DNA from: Bacteroidota bacterium
GTDB taxonomy: Bacteria > Bacteroidota > Bacteroidia > Chitinophagales > Chitinophagaceae
Length of the DNA: 8,892 bases
Assembly: GCA_028875955.1 (NCBI GenBank)
Contig: JAGWTX010000067.1
Location: 1 to 8,892 of the forward strand
Direction: 5' to 3'
This document shows, in pieces, positions 1 through 6,271 of the stretch. The notes under the pieces are model-generated. The model had not been told where the DNA came from, made no database searches, and was given only the letters and a program-made list of their open reading frames with translations. The position numbers and the translations under genes are program-made. Numbering within the stretch: the stretch's first letter is position 1; each line of letters starts with the position of its first letter.

Positions 1-1070
1 AGGTTTTTACTCAATGCTATGGCATCGCTGACAGAATGGTCTGTTGAATAAGGGGATGGCATCAGGATGGCCCGTACATTTTCTTTACCCAGGGCGTCAC
101 AGGCAATGGCCAGTGTGACTGCCGAATCGATCCCTCCTGAAGAACCCAGGATGGCCTTGTTGAAACCCATTTTGCTGAAATAATCCCGGATACCCAGGAT
201 CAATGCCTCATAGACCTGTGCGATATTGAGTTCGGGCATCAGGGTTGCCGGGTTGAGTTCCTTGTCGGGAACACGGCTGGCCGGCTCCAATATCGGGGCA
301 TCGATACTGCCATCATCGCGTAACTCTACGGATTCCAGGGCTTCTGCAAACATGGGTAAGGCTTTACAGAGATTGGCATCCTTGTCAAAAACCAGCGATG
401 CGCCATCAAAAACAACTTCTGTCTGGCTGCCGATGGCATTGCAATAGAACATGGGGATTTTATACTTGAGCACATTGGCTTTGATCACCGATTTGCGGTC
501 TTCATCATGGGTGTAATCAAATGGGGATGCGCTGATATTCAGCATGAGATCGGGCTGCTGTTCCATCAGTATATCCATCGGGCAAATGCGGTAAAGCGGG
601 TTATCCCCCAGGTTCCAGATATCTTCACAAATGGTGATGGCGAGTTTTTTCCCCTTGAAGGGCACAACCTGCCATTCAAAAGCGGGTTCGAAATACCGGT
701 TCTCATCAAATACATCATAGGTGGGCAACAGGGTCTTGTGAATCTCAGCCCTGATCTCTTTTTCATATAGGAAAAAAGCGGCATTGAATAATCCCTTGCC
801 TTTATGGCCCTTATTATGGGCGGGACTGCCGATCAAAACACCAATGGTATCCGCTTCTTCACGGATCTCATCTACTGCCGCATAACACTTATTGATAAAG
901 TCGGCAAACTCAACAAAGTCTCTGGCCGGATAACCACTCACACACATTTCACTAAAGATGATCAGATCACCGCCCTGTTCTTTGGCTTCCCTGATGGCCC
1001 CGATGATTTTCCGGGTATTGCTTTCAAAATTGCCGATATGGTAATTCTGCTGGGCTAAAAATATCTTCAT
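1..1070 (-). CDS. nadE: Glutamine-dependent NAD+ synthetase, N-terminal 356 residues (cut by the left edge)
   Basis: This enzyme makes NAD+ from deamido-NAD+, ATP and glutamine, the last step of NAD synthesis, in the cytoplasm. The frame is open from the ATG at 1070 to the window edge with no stop, giving 356 codons. Residues 1 to about 260 form a nitrilase-type glutaminase domain with its triad visible: Glu41 (in FSE), Lys112 (in HKTLLP) and Cys148 (in ICEDIW). The synthetase domain begins near residue 280 and carries the ATP-binding PP-loop SSGGIDS at 310-316, followed by MPSPYST. The family is usually about 540-560 residues or longer, so roughly 190 C-terminal residues should lie beyond the edge. 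The start MKIFLAQQNY is the normal start of this family. The gene is divergent from gldB. The fused glutaminase domain indicates that glutamine rather than free ammonia is the nitrogen donor. Identification is very secure. Confidence 0.96.
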   Translation of the reverse strand, partial: MKIFLAQQNYHIGNFESNTRKIIGAIREAKEQGGDLIIFSEMCVSGYPARDFVEFADFINKCYAAVDEIREEADTIGVLIGSPAHNKGHKGKGLFNAAFFLYEKEIRAEIHKTLLPTYDVFDENRYFEPAFEWQVVPFKGKKLAITICEDIWNLGDNPLYRICPMDILMEQQPDLMLNISASPFDYTHDEDRKSVIKANVLKYKIPMFYCNAIGSQTEVVFDGASLVFDKDANLCKALPMFAEALESVELRDDGSIDAPILEPASRVPDKELNPATLMPELNIAQVYEALILGIRDYFSKMGFNKAILGSSGGIDSAVTLAIACDALGKENVRAILMPSPYSTDHSVSDAIALSKN

Positions 1071-1239
1071 GCCCCAAAGTTCTGTAACTTTTAAATAGTT
1101 TATCCTGCCAGGGTCAAGAAATAACTGAATTCGACAGGTTTCAGCTTTTTCGGGAGGGGGTCATAGGCTTTAACAAGACTTAAATAGCATGCAGCAGGCT
1201 TCTCCCTTTACATTTGCAGAACACTTTAATCTTCCGGAT
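1071..1239. other. Divergent intergenic region between nadE and gldB
   Basis: This 169-bp spacer must hold the promoters of both nadE (minus) and gldB (plus). On the plus strand a clean Bacteroidota -7 element is present at 1209-1216. On the minus strand I see only weak candidates: TTGACC (1105-1110 on the reverse strand) lies upstream of an AT-rich stretch, with poor spacing to any TAnnTTTG-like element. I see no stem-loop long enough to be a riboswitch or terminator. The in-frame ATG at 1189 lies in this spacer and is judged not to be the gldB start. Confidence 0.5.
1209..1216 (+). promoter_or_regulatory. Putative gldB promoter, Bacteroidota -7 element TACATTTG
   Basis: TACATTTG matches the Bacteroidota housekeeping -7 consensus TAnnTTTG at every fixed base. 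It ends 23 bp before the ATG at 1240, so transcription would begin about 1221-1223 and leave a leader of under 20 nt. No good TTG -33 element is seen at the expected distance. Because the element lies downstream of the ATG at 1189, it supports 1240 as the true start. Confidence 0.5.
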
Positions 1240-2244
1240 ATGAAATACCTGGTATCTGTTTTTTTGTTTTCCTTTTTGTTAGCTTCCTGCCATCCGGGTA
1301 AATCTGCTCCGGATGTTTCGGGCATTTCAGTCAATCTGCAAACCATAAGATTTGAAAAGGATTTTTTCGGGATAGATACCCTGCATTTGGATGCCTCCCT
1401 GCAGCAATTACAAAACAGTCAGCCGGGTTTTACAAAGGATTTTCTCTACAATATCCTGGGTACCTCCCCTGATAGCGCCGCTAAGGATATCCGCAGTTTT
1501 ATCCGCACCTATGAATCGATGTATACGGCTTCTCAAAAACGGTTTCCTGATTTCTCTAAAACGGAAGCGGCCGTAAAAAAAGGCCTGCAATATGTTCATT
1601 ATTATTTTCCAAACTATCCGTTGCCGGAGAAACTGATTACGTTTATTGGCCCGATCAACAGTTATGGCAACATCATTACACCAAAGGCTTTGGCTGTGGG
1701 ACTGCAGTTGTATATGGGCAGTCAATACCCCCTGTATCTCACGGAGCAGGGCCAGGAGATGTATCCGCTGTTTGTGTCCCGGCGTTTCGAGCCCGAGTAT
1801 ATCCCGGTGAACTGCATGAAGAATATCATTGATGATATGTTTCCCAATAACAGCATGGGAAAACCACTGGTACAGCAGATGGTGGAGTCGGGTAAACGAC
1901 TGTACCTGCTGAATTTGTTACTGCCCGAAACTGCTGATACCCTGACAACCGGCTATACCGAAAAACAGCTGGAGGGATGCCGCGAAAGTGAGCGGAATAT
2001 CTGGAGCTTTTTTATTCAAAACGATATGTTGTTTAAAAACGATCCCAATCTTACGAGGGATTATATGAATGATGGTCCGAATACCGCCGCACTCGGCGAA
2101 GCGTCTCCCGGAAATATCGGTCAGTTTGTTGGCTGGCAGATTGTTCAGAAATGGATGGAAGCGCATCCGGATACCCAACCGGCAGAGCTGATGAAAAAAG
2201 ATCCCGGACAATTGTTTTCCGAAGCCAGGTACAAACCCAAATAA
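1240..2244 (+). CDS. gldB: Gliding motility lipoprotein GldB
   Basis: GldB is a cell-envelope lipoprotein required for gliding in Flavobacterium johnsoniae; its biochemical role is not settled. From ATG 1240 the protein has 334 residues. It starts with a type II signal peptide, MKYLVSVFLFSFLLASC, with lipobox LASC and Cys17 as the lipidated residue. Family features visible along the chain are RFEKDFFGID (37-46), the YYFPNYPLP segment (121-129), a QQMVESGKRLYLLNLLLPE segment (212-230), ERNIWSFFI (251-259), SPGNIGQFVGWQIV (289-302) and the terminal YKPK. A longer reading from ATG 1189 adds 17 polar residues that would spoil the signal peptide, so 1240 is preferred. There is no HExxH motif. The usual partner gldC does not follow; the next gene is apaG on the opposite strand. 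Its presence does not prove that the organism glides, since non-gliding Bacteroidota also carry gld genes. Confidence 0.88.
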   Translation: MKYLVSVFLFSFLLASCHPGKSAPDVSGISVNLQTIRFEKDFFGIDTLHLDASLQQLQNSQPGFTKDFLYNILGTSPDSAAKDIRSFIRTYESMYTASQKRFPDFSKTEAAVKKGLQYVHYYFPNYPLPEKLITFIGPINSYGNIITPKALAVGLQLYMGSQYPLYLTEQGQEMYPLFVSRRFEPEYIPVNCMKNIIDDMFPNNSMGKPLVQQMVESGKRLYLLNLLLPETADTLTTGYTEKQLEGCRESERNIWSFFIQNDMLFKNDPNLTRDYMNDGPNTAALGEASPGNIGQFVGWQIVQKWMEAHPDTQPAELMKKDPGQLFSEARYKPK

Positions 2245-2257
2245 AGGGAAAGCGCGA

Positions 2258-2644
2258 TCAGTTCAATTTGGAAGGAACGATCATTTCAAAAGAGGGGATG
2301 TTCACCGAAAAAAGCTGTTTGCTGTTTTCATTCTCCATCTGGTAATGGCCATGCATTTTGCCCATTTCGGTTCGCAGGTTACAGCCACTTACATACTGGT
2401 AATTCTCACCGGGTTTCAAAACGGGTTGAATGCCTACAACCCCTTCTCCTTCCACTTCCCTGTGTTCACCATTGCTGTCAAAAATATACCATTGGCGGCG
2501 CAGCAGTTTGATGGTAAAAGAATTGTGGTTTTCGATGGTGATGCGGTAAGCAAACATAAACTCACTGTTCAGCGGGTTGCTGTAGTCGGCCTGGTAAAAG
2601 GTCTCTATGCTGATTTCAACGCCTTCTGAAATTTTGGATACCAT
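2258..2644 (-). CDS. apaG: ApaG (DUF525) protein
   Basis: This is a 128-residue protein, the usual length for the ApaG family. It forms a single fibronectin-III-like beta-sandwich domain. In enterobacteria apaG is linked to cobalt resistance and magnesium efflux and lies beside apaH and ksgA, but its molecular activity is not firmly known. Visible family features are FMFAYRITIENH (29-40), LLRRQWYIFDSNG (47-59), the glycine motif GEGVVG (66-71) and YQYVSGC (82-88). The MGKMHGHYQM segment (94-103) and the ending SFEMIVP (118-124) also fit. It has no signal peptide or membrane segment, so it should be cytoplasmic. The gene is convergent with gldB (13 bp between stop codons) and divergent from icd (137 bp). 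There is no apaH or ksgA nearby, so context says little about its role here. Confidence 0.93.
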   Translation of the reverse strand: MVSKISEGVEISIETFYQADYSNPLNSEFMFAYRITIENHNSFTIKLLRRQWYIFDSNGEHREVEGEGVVGIQPVLKPGENYQYVSGCNLRTEMGKMHGHYQMENENSKQLFSVNIPSFEMIVPSKLN

Positions 2645-2781
2645 CTGGTTTTTGCTTGCTTTCAGTAAAAATAAGGAATTGGGTCAAAGAAACCATGCCA
2701 AAATTCTGCCGGACTATTTATTCCCAATTAACAGGCAGCTATTCCCAGATAGCTTAATTTTGCAGCACAGAAAACCTGATT
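2645..2781. other. Divergent intergenic region between apaG and icd
   Basis: This 137-bp AT-rich spacer holds the promoters of two divergent genes. The icd side contains a full TAnnTTTG match (2755-2762). On the apaG side I see only imperfect candidates, for example TATTTTTA on the minus strand near 2670-2677, with no well-spaced -33 element. No strong hairpin is visible. Confidence 0.45.
2755..2762 (+). promoter_or_regulatory. Putative icd promoter, Bacteroidota -7 element TAATTTTG
   Basis: TAATTTTG fits TAnnTTTG at every fixed base and ends 19 bp before the icd ATG. The predicted transcript would start around 2767-2770 with a very short leader. The -33 region (about 2728-2735) has TTAACA rather than a clear TTTG, so the assignment rests on the -7 element. 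Confidence 0.45.
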
Positions 2782-4236
2782 ATGACAAAAATTGCTGTTG
2801 CGAATGGAGATGGGATCGGTCCTGAAATCATGGATGCCGTATTGACCATTTTTAAGGCTGCAAAAGTGCCCCTCGAGTTTGTATTTGTAGATATGGGTAA
2901 GTGGGTATTTGACAAAGGGTATAGCAATGGCATGACGCCCGAGGCACAGCAAACCATCGAATCCCTGGGTATCCTGTTCAAAGGGCCCATGGAAACACCC
3001 AAGGGGAAAGGCGTCAAAAGTGTAAATGTAACCGCCCGTAAGACCTGGAACACCTATGCCAACAAACGTACCTTTCAAACCTTGCATGGTGTGGATACGG
3101 TGTTTAGTAAAGCAGGCATCCCGATAGATATCACCATTGTCAGGGAAAATATTGAAGACACCTATGGGGGAATCGAACATATGTTAACCCATGATGTGGC
3201 ACTCAGCCGTCGTTTCATCACCCGTCCGGGTAGTATGCAGGTGATCAAATATGCATTTGAGATGGCCAAGAAAAAAGGGGCACGCAGGATCACCTGTGGT
3301 CACAAGGCCAATATCATGAAACTGACAGATGGTTTGTTCCTGGAAGTATTTTATGAAGTAGCCCGGGAATACCCCGAACTGAAGGCAGATGATGTGATTG
3401 TAGATGACCTGTGTATGAAGCTGGTGAGCCGCCCCGATCTGTTTGATGTGGTGGTTCTGACCAACCTGCAGGGAGACATTGTAAGTGATCTTTGCGCCGG
3501 ACTGGTGGGCGGACTGGGATTTGCCCCCTCTGCCAATATCGGCGACCATATTTCCATTTTTGAAGCGGTACATGGAACGGCACCGGATATTGCCGGTAAG
3601 AATATTGCCAACCCGACGGCACTGTTGTTAAGCGGATTTGGGATGCTCAGGCACCTGGGTCTGATGGAAGCGGCAACCCTGATGGAGAATGCCCTCTTAT
3701 ATACCCTGGAAAATGGGGAGCATACCGGCGATTTTGGTAACCGGGAAACCGCTTCACTTAGTACCACCGGTTTTGCGGAAGCTATCATCCGGAATTTCGG
3801 GAAAACACCTTCCCATAACCCCAAACCGCATATCCCGGACCAGGCGCCCACGCCCACCCATTTCAAACTGGAAAAAAACCCCATGCTGGAAAGCCTGGAA
3901 ATGGGGAAAGTATCCATCGTTGGCGTAGACATGTTTATCGAAAGCAATCTTCAACCGAAAGTTATCGCTGAAAAATGTCTGAATCATACAGCCGATATCT
4001 TCAAACTGGTTACGATCAGTAACCGGGGTACCCAGGTTTGGCCCAAGGGATCATCCTTTACCAATCTCGTGAACCAGTATAGTTGCCGTTTTGAAAGTCT
4101 GGGGGATGTTCCGGTTACACAGGTAGATATTCTGGAATTGTACAAGCGGCTCTCCATCGATTTCAAGATCTGTTCCACTGAATTACTGAATATGTGGGGC
4201 GACAAAAAAGCGTATAGCCTGGCCCAGGGTCAATAA
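2782..4236 (+). CDS. icd: Isocitrate dehydrogenase, long Thermus-like type with C-terminal extra domain
   Basis: This enzyme oxidatively decarboxylates isocitrate to 2-oxoglutarate in the TCA cycle, in the cytoplasm. The protein has 484 residues. Residues 1 to about 340 are the isocitrate/isopropylmalate dehydrogenase fold, starting with ANGDGIGPEI (7-16). The isocitrate-binding set is complete by comparison with the E. coli enzyme: Ser80, Asn82 and Arg86 (SVNVTAR), Arg96, Arg121, Tyr128, Lys175 and metal-binding Asp208, Asp232 and Asp236 (GDIVSD). Ser80-x-Asn82 favours isocitrate over isopropylmalate. A linker rich in Pro leads to an extra domain (about 377-484) with VGVDMFIE and ISNRGTQVWP, as in the Thermus thermophilus enzyme. 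The coenzyme motif is HGTAPDIAG (264-272), with Asp269-Ile270 where the NADP-specific E. coli enzyme has Lys-Tyr, so NAD+ use is predicted. The gene appears monocistronic; no terminator is evident just after it. Confidence 0.92.
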   Translation: MTKIAVANGDGIGPEIMDAVLTIFKAAKVPLEFVFVDMGKWVFDKGYSNGMTPEAQQTIESLGILFKGPMETPKGKGVKSVNVTARKTWNTYANKRTFQTLHGVDTVFSKAGIPIDITIVRENIEDTYGGIEHMLTHDVALSRRFITRPGSMQVIKYAFEMAKKKGARRITCGHKANIMKLTDGLFLEVFYEVAREYPELKADDVIVDDLCMKLVSRPDLFDVVVLTNLQGDIVSDLCAGLVGGLGFAPSANIGDHISIFEAVHGTAPDIAGKNIANPTALLLSGFGMLRHLGLMEAATLMENALLYTLENGEHTGDFGNRETASLSTTGFAEAIIRNFGKTPSHNPKPHIPDQAPTPTHFKLEKNPMLESLEMGKVSIVGVDMFIESNLQPKVIAEKCLNHTADIFKLVTISNRGTQVWPKGSSFTNLVNQYSCRFESLGDVPVTQVDILELYKRLSIDFKICSTELLNMWGDKKAYSLAQGQ

Positions 4237-4516
4237 CAAACCGCTGCCGTTTTTGGGGATTACCGGTAAAATGAAGGTTTTCCCTCCCTTAGGGTATTGC
4301 ACTCTTTGCTAACCTGATGCTTGGGTCTGAAACCGCGTATCCGTTTAACGGGAATTTAATCAGCCGCGAATCCCTTCCTTCCCTGCTGAAATAACAGCTA
4401 TCTTTTGTATCAGTGAAACCCTGATTTGCCCTAATCCTTGAAATCCTATCTCAAATCCGTGCAATCAGTGAATTTTTGATGTAATTTCACGGCTCATTTA
4501 AAAGAGCAATTGAATT
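4237..4516. other. 280-bp non-coding region between icd and the E2 gene
   Basis: No open frame of useful length is present; the ATG at 4251 opens only a 12-codon frame. The region contains two short palindromes, TTACCGGTAA near 4260 and CCGTTTAACGG near 4339, a weak five-pair hairpin ATCAG/CTGAT (about 4409-4425), and a string of short AATCC repeats at 4433-4467. No U-tract terminator for icd is clear. A promoter for the E2 gene is expected here, but the candidates (TATCTTTTG at 4399, TAATTTCA at 4482) are imperfect. Confidence 0.55.
4433..4470 (+). repeat. Short AATCC micro-repeat cluster
   Basis: AATCC occurs at 4433-4437, 4442-4446 and 4454-4458, followed by AATCA at 4463-4467, with steps of 9, 12 and 9 bp. 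The nonamer ATCAGTGAA occurs at 4409-4417 and again at 4464-4472. The cluster lies 47 bp before the E2 start codon. It resembles a degenerate intergenic repeat element, but from one copy I cannot tell whether it is dispersed in the genome. Confidence 0.4.
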
Positions 4517-6148
4517 ATGGCTGAAGCGATTTTAATGCCCCGCCTGAGCGACACCATGACCGAAGGTGTGATAGCTGCCTGGCATAAAAAAGTGGGAGAT
4601 ACCGTGAAGAAGGGAGATCTGTTGGCAGAAGTGGAAACAGATAAGGCGACAATGGAACTGGAAAGCTACCAGGATGGTGTGTTATTACATATCGGAACCC
4701 CCAATGGTGGAAAATTACAAGTAAATGACCTGTTAGCCATATTTGGCAAACCCGGTGAAGATATTTCCTCCCTCCTGGCTCAGCATGCCGGGGGAACTGC
4801 CGCACCAACTGCTGCTGCGGCTCCGACAGCTCCGGAAAAGGCTCCGGCTGCTCCTGCCCCTGCATCTGCAACACTTGATGTGTCATCCATGGAAGAAGTG
4901 GTATTAATGCCGCGGTTGAGTGATACCATGACAGAAGGTGTCATTGCCGACTGGCAGAAACAAGTAGGTGATACGGTTAAAAAAGGGGAAGTACTGGCGG
5001 ATATCGAAACCGATAAGGCCACTATGGAACTGGAAAGTTACAAGGATGGGGTTTTGTTGTACCAGGGTGCAAAGCCCGGAGAAAAAATTCTCGTGAATGA
5101 CCTGCTTTGTATCATCGGTAAACCCGGATTGGATATTGATGCCATTGTGGCGGCGGTCAAAGCCGGTAATGGCGCCCCTGCTGCAACAACAGCCGCTGCA
5201 CCTGCGGCTTCATCTGCACCGGCTCCTGCTCCTGCCCCCGTGGCGGCAGCAGCACCTGCGGTAGTGGTGAATGAGGGAAGGATTTTTGCATCCCCCCTCG
5301 CTAAGAAAATCGCCTCTGAAAAAGGGATCGATCTCAAATATGTGAAAGGAACCGGTGACAATGGCAGGATCACCAAGAACGATGTGGATGGATATACCCC
5401 TGCTGCGGCATCTGCAGCACCTGCCGGTGCACCCAAAGACATTGCTGTGGCAACTGTCAGCGGTGTGGAAAGTTTTGAAGAAGTTCCGGTTTCACAAATG
5501 CGTAAAACCATTGCACGTCGTTTGAGCGAGAGCTTATTTACGGCTCCGCATTTTTACCTGACCATGTCGATCGATATGGATGCAGCCGTAGCTGCCCGCG
5601 CCAGGATAAACGAAGTGGCGCCGGTTAAGATCAGTTTTAATGACATGGTACTGAAAGCCACCGCACTTGCACTGAAACAGCATCCGAAAGTAAACAGCAG
5701 TTGGCTGGGAGACAAAATCCGCTATAACCATCACATCAATATCGGTGTGGCTGTAGCCGTGGAAGATGGGTTACTGGTGCCGGTGGTTCGTTTCGCCGAT
5801 ACCAAATCACTGAGCCAGATAGGGGCTGAAGTAAAAGTATTTGCACAGAAAGCCAAAGATAAAAAATTACAACCCAGCGACTGGGAAGGAAGCACGTTTA
5901 CGATCTCCAACCTGGGTATGTTTGGGATTGACCAGTTTACCGCCATCATCAATCCACCCGATTCCTGCATATTGGCAGTAGGGGGTATTGCGCAGGTGCC
6001 GGTGGTAAAGAATGGTCAGGTGGTACCGGGTAATGTGATGAAAGTGACCATGAGCTGCGATCACCGTTCCGTAGACGGCGCTACCGGCGCAGCTTTCCTG
6101 CAAACACTGAAAAGTCTGCTGGAAGAGCCATTGCGGATGCTGGTCTAA
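4517..6148 (+). CDS. pdhC: Pyruvate dehydrogenase complex E2, dihydrolipoamide acetyltransferase with two lipoyl domains
   Basis: E2 forms the core of the pyruvate dehydrogenase complex and transfers acetyl groups from lipoamide to CoA in the cytoplasm. The protein has 543 residues in this order: lipoyl domain 1 (about 4-83) with lipoylated Lys43 in ETDKATME; an Ala/Pro linker (91-119); lipoyl domain 2 (about 128-207) with Lys167; a second Ala/Pro linker (216-250); a peripheral-subunit-binding domain (about 255-292, RIFASPLAKKIA to GRITKNDV); a short linker; and the catalytic domain (about 320-543). The active-site motif DHRSVDG is present, with His516 and Asp520. The first codons encode MAEAILMPRLSDTM, the usual start of the first lipoyl domain. 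A pyruvate rather than 2-oxoglutarate substrate is inferred from the TMTEG lipoyl style and the multiple lipoyl domains. No E1 or E3 gene adjoins it. A strong terminator follows 25 bp after the stop. Confidence 0.93.
   Translation: MAEAILMPRLSDTMTEGVIAAWHKKVGDTVKKGDLLAEVETDKATMELESYQDGVLLHIGTPNGGKLQVNDLLAIFGKPGEDISSLLAQHAGGTAAPTAAAAPTAPEKAPAAPAPASATLDVSSMEEVVLMPRLSDTMTEGVIADWQKQVGDTVKKGEVLADIETDKATMELESYKDGVLLYQGAKPGEKILVNDLLCIIGKPGLDIDAIVAAVKAGNGAPAATTAAAPAASSAPAPAPAPVAAAAPAVVVNEGRIFASPLAKKIASEKGIDLKYVKGTGDNGRITKNDVDGYTPAAASAAPAGAPKDIAVATVSGVESFEEVPVSQMRKTIARRLSESLFTAPHFYLTMSIDMDAAVAARARINEVAPVKISFNDMVLKATALALKQHPKVNSSWLGDKIRYNHHINIGVAVAVEDGLLVPVVRFADTKSLSQIGAEVKVFAQKAKDKKLQPSDWEGSTFTISNLGMFGIDQFTAIINPPDSCILAVGGIAQVPVVKNGQVVPGNVMKVTMSCDHRSVDGATGAAFLQTLKSLLEEPLRMLV
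4526..5137 (+). repeat. Tandem lipoyl domain repeat inside the E2 gene
   Basis: The segments 4526-4765 and 4898-5137 encode two 80-residue lipoyl domains, offset by 372 bp. By eye 59 of 80 residues are identical, and the core from LMPRLSDTMTEGVIA to ATMELESY is nearly invariant. Third codon positions differ often, so this is not a very recent DNA duplication. Each copy keeps its lipoylation lysine. Confidence 0.85.
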
Positions 6149-6173
6149 GTTTGACCGATTAATTGCTACCATT

Positions 6174-6205
6174 AAGCCTTTATCAAAAAAATAAAGGCTT
6201 TTTTT
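6174..6205 (+). terminator. Rho-independent terminator of the E2 gene
   Basis: A perfect 10-bp stem (6174-6183 with 6191-6200, AAGCCTTTAT/ATAAAGGCTT) closes a 7-nt loop CAAAAAA and runs directly into a T-tract ending at 6205. It begins 25 bp after the E2 stop codon and separates E2 from the downstream lipoprotein gene. Confidence 0.9.
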
Positions 6206-6211
6206 ATTGTA

Positions 6212-6243
6212 TTTCGGATAGGTAAACCGTATTTTTTCGGATA
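6212..6243 (+). repeat. Pair of direct 9-bp repeats TTTCGGATA upstream of the lipoprotein gene
   Basis: TTTCGGATA occurs at 6212-6220 and 6235-6243, 23 bp apart start to start, about two helical turns. The second copy ends 28 bp before the lipoprotein ATG. This could be a regulator site or part of the promoter. A CAAATTTG element (one mismatch to TAnnTTTG) lies at 6259-6266 but is only 5 bp from the start codon. Function is unknown. Confidence 0.45.
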
Positions 6244-6271
6244 CATTATTGTAAAAACCAAATTTGACAAC

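Noticed and set aside
507..1058. Two open frames on the plus strand (507-770 and 804-1058)
   Set aside because: Both are antisense to the nitrilase domain of nadE, which has a full Glu-Lys-Cys triad in the correct frame.
1105..1140. Sigma70-like TTGACC box on the minus strand as a nadE promoter
   Set aside because: The spacing to the AT-rich TATTTA is only 14 bp, and Bacteroidota housekeeping promoters do not use the E. coli consensus.
3351..3947. A 198-codon open frame on the minus strand
   Set aside because: It is antisense to icd, whose catalytic residues are all present. The translation is low in recognisable motifs and rich in Ser and Pro, as expected of a shadow frame.
4255..4345. Palindromes TTACCGGTAA and CCGTTTAACGG after icd as an icd terminator
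   Set aside because: They are short, have almost no loop and are not followed by a T-tract. I could not support a terminator here.
5038..5511. A 157-codon Ala/Gly-rich open frame on the minus strand
   Set aside because: It is the complement of the Ala/Pro linkers of E2, which naturally gives an Ala/Gly-rich translation with no independent support.
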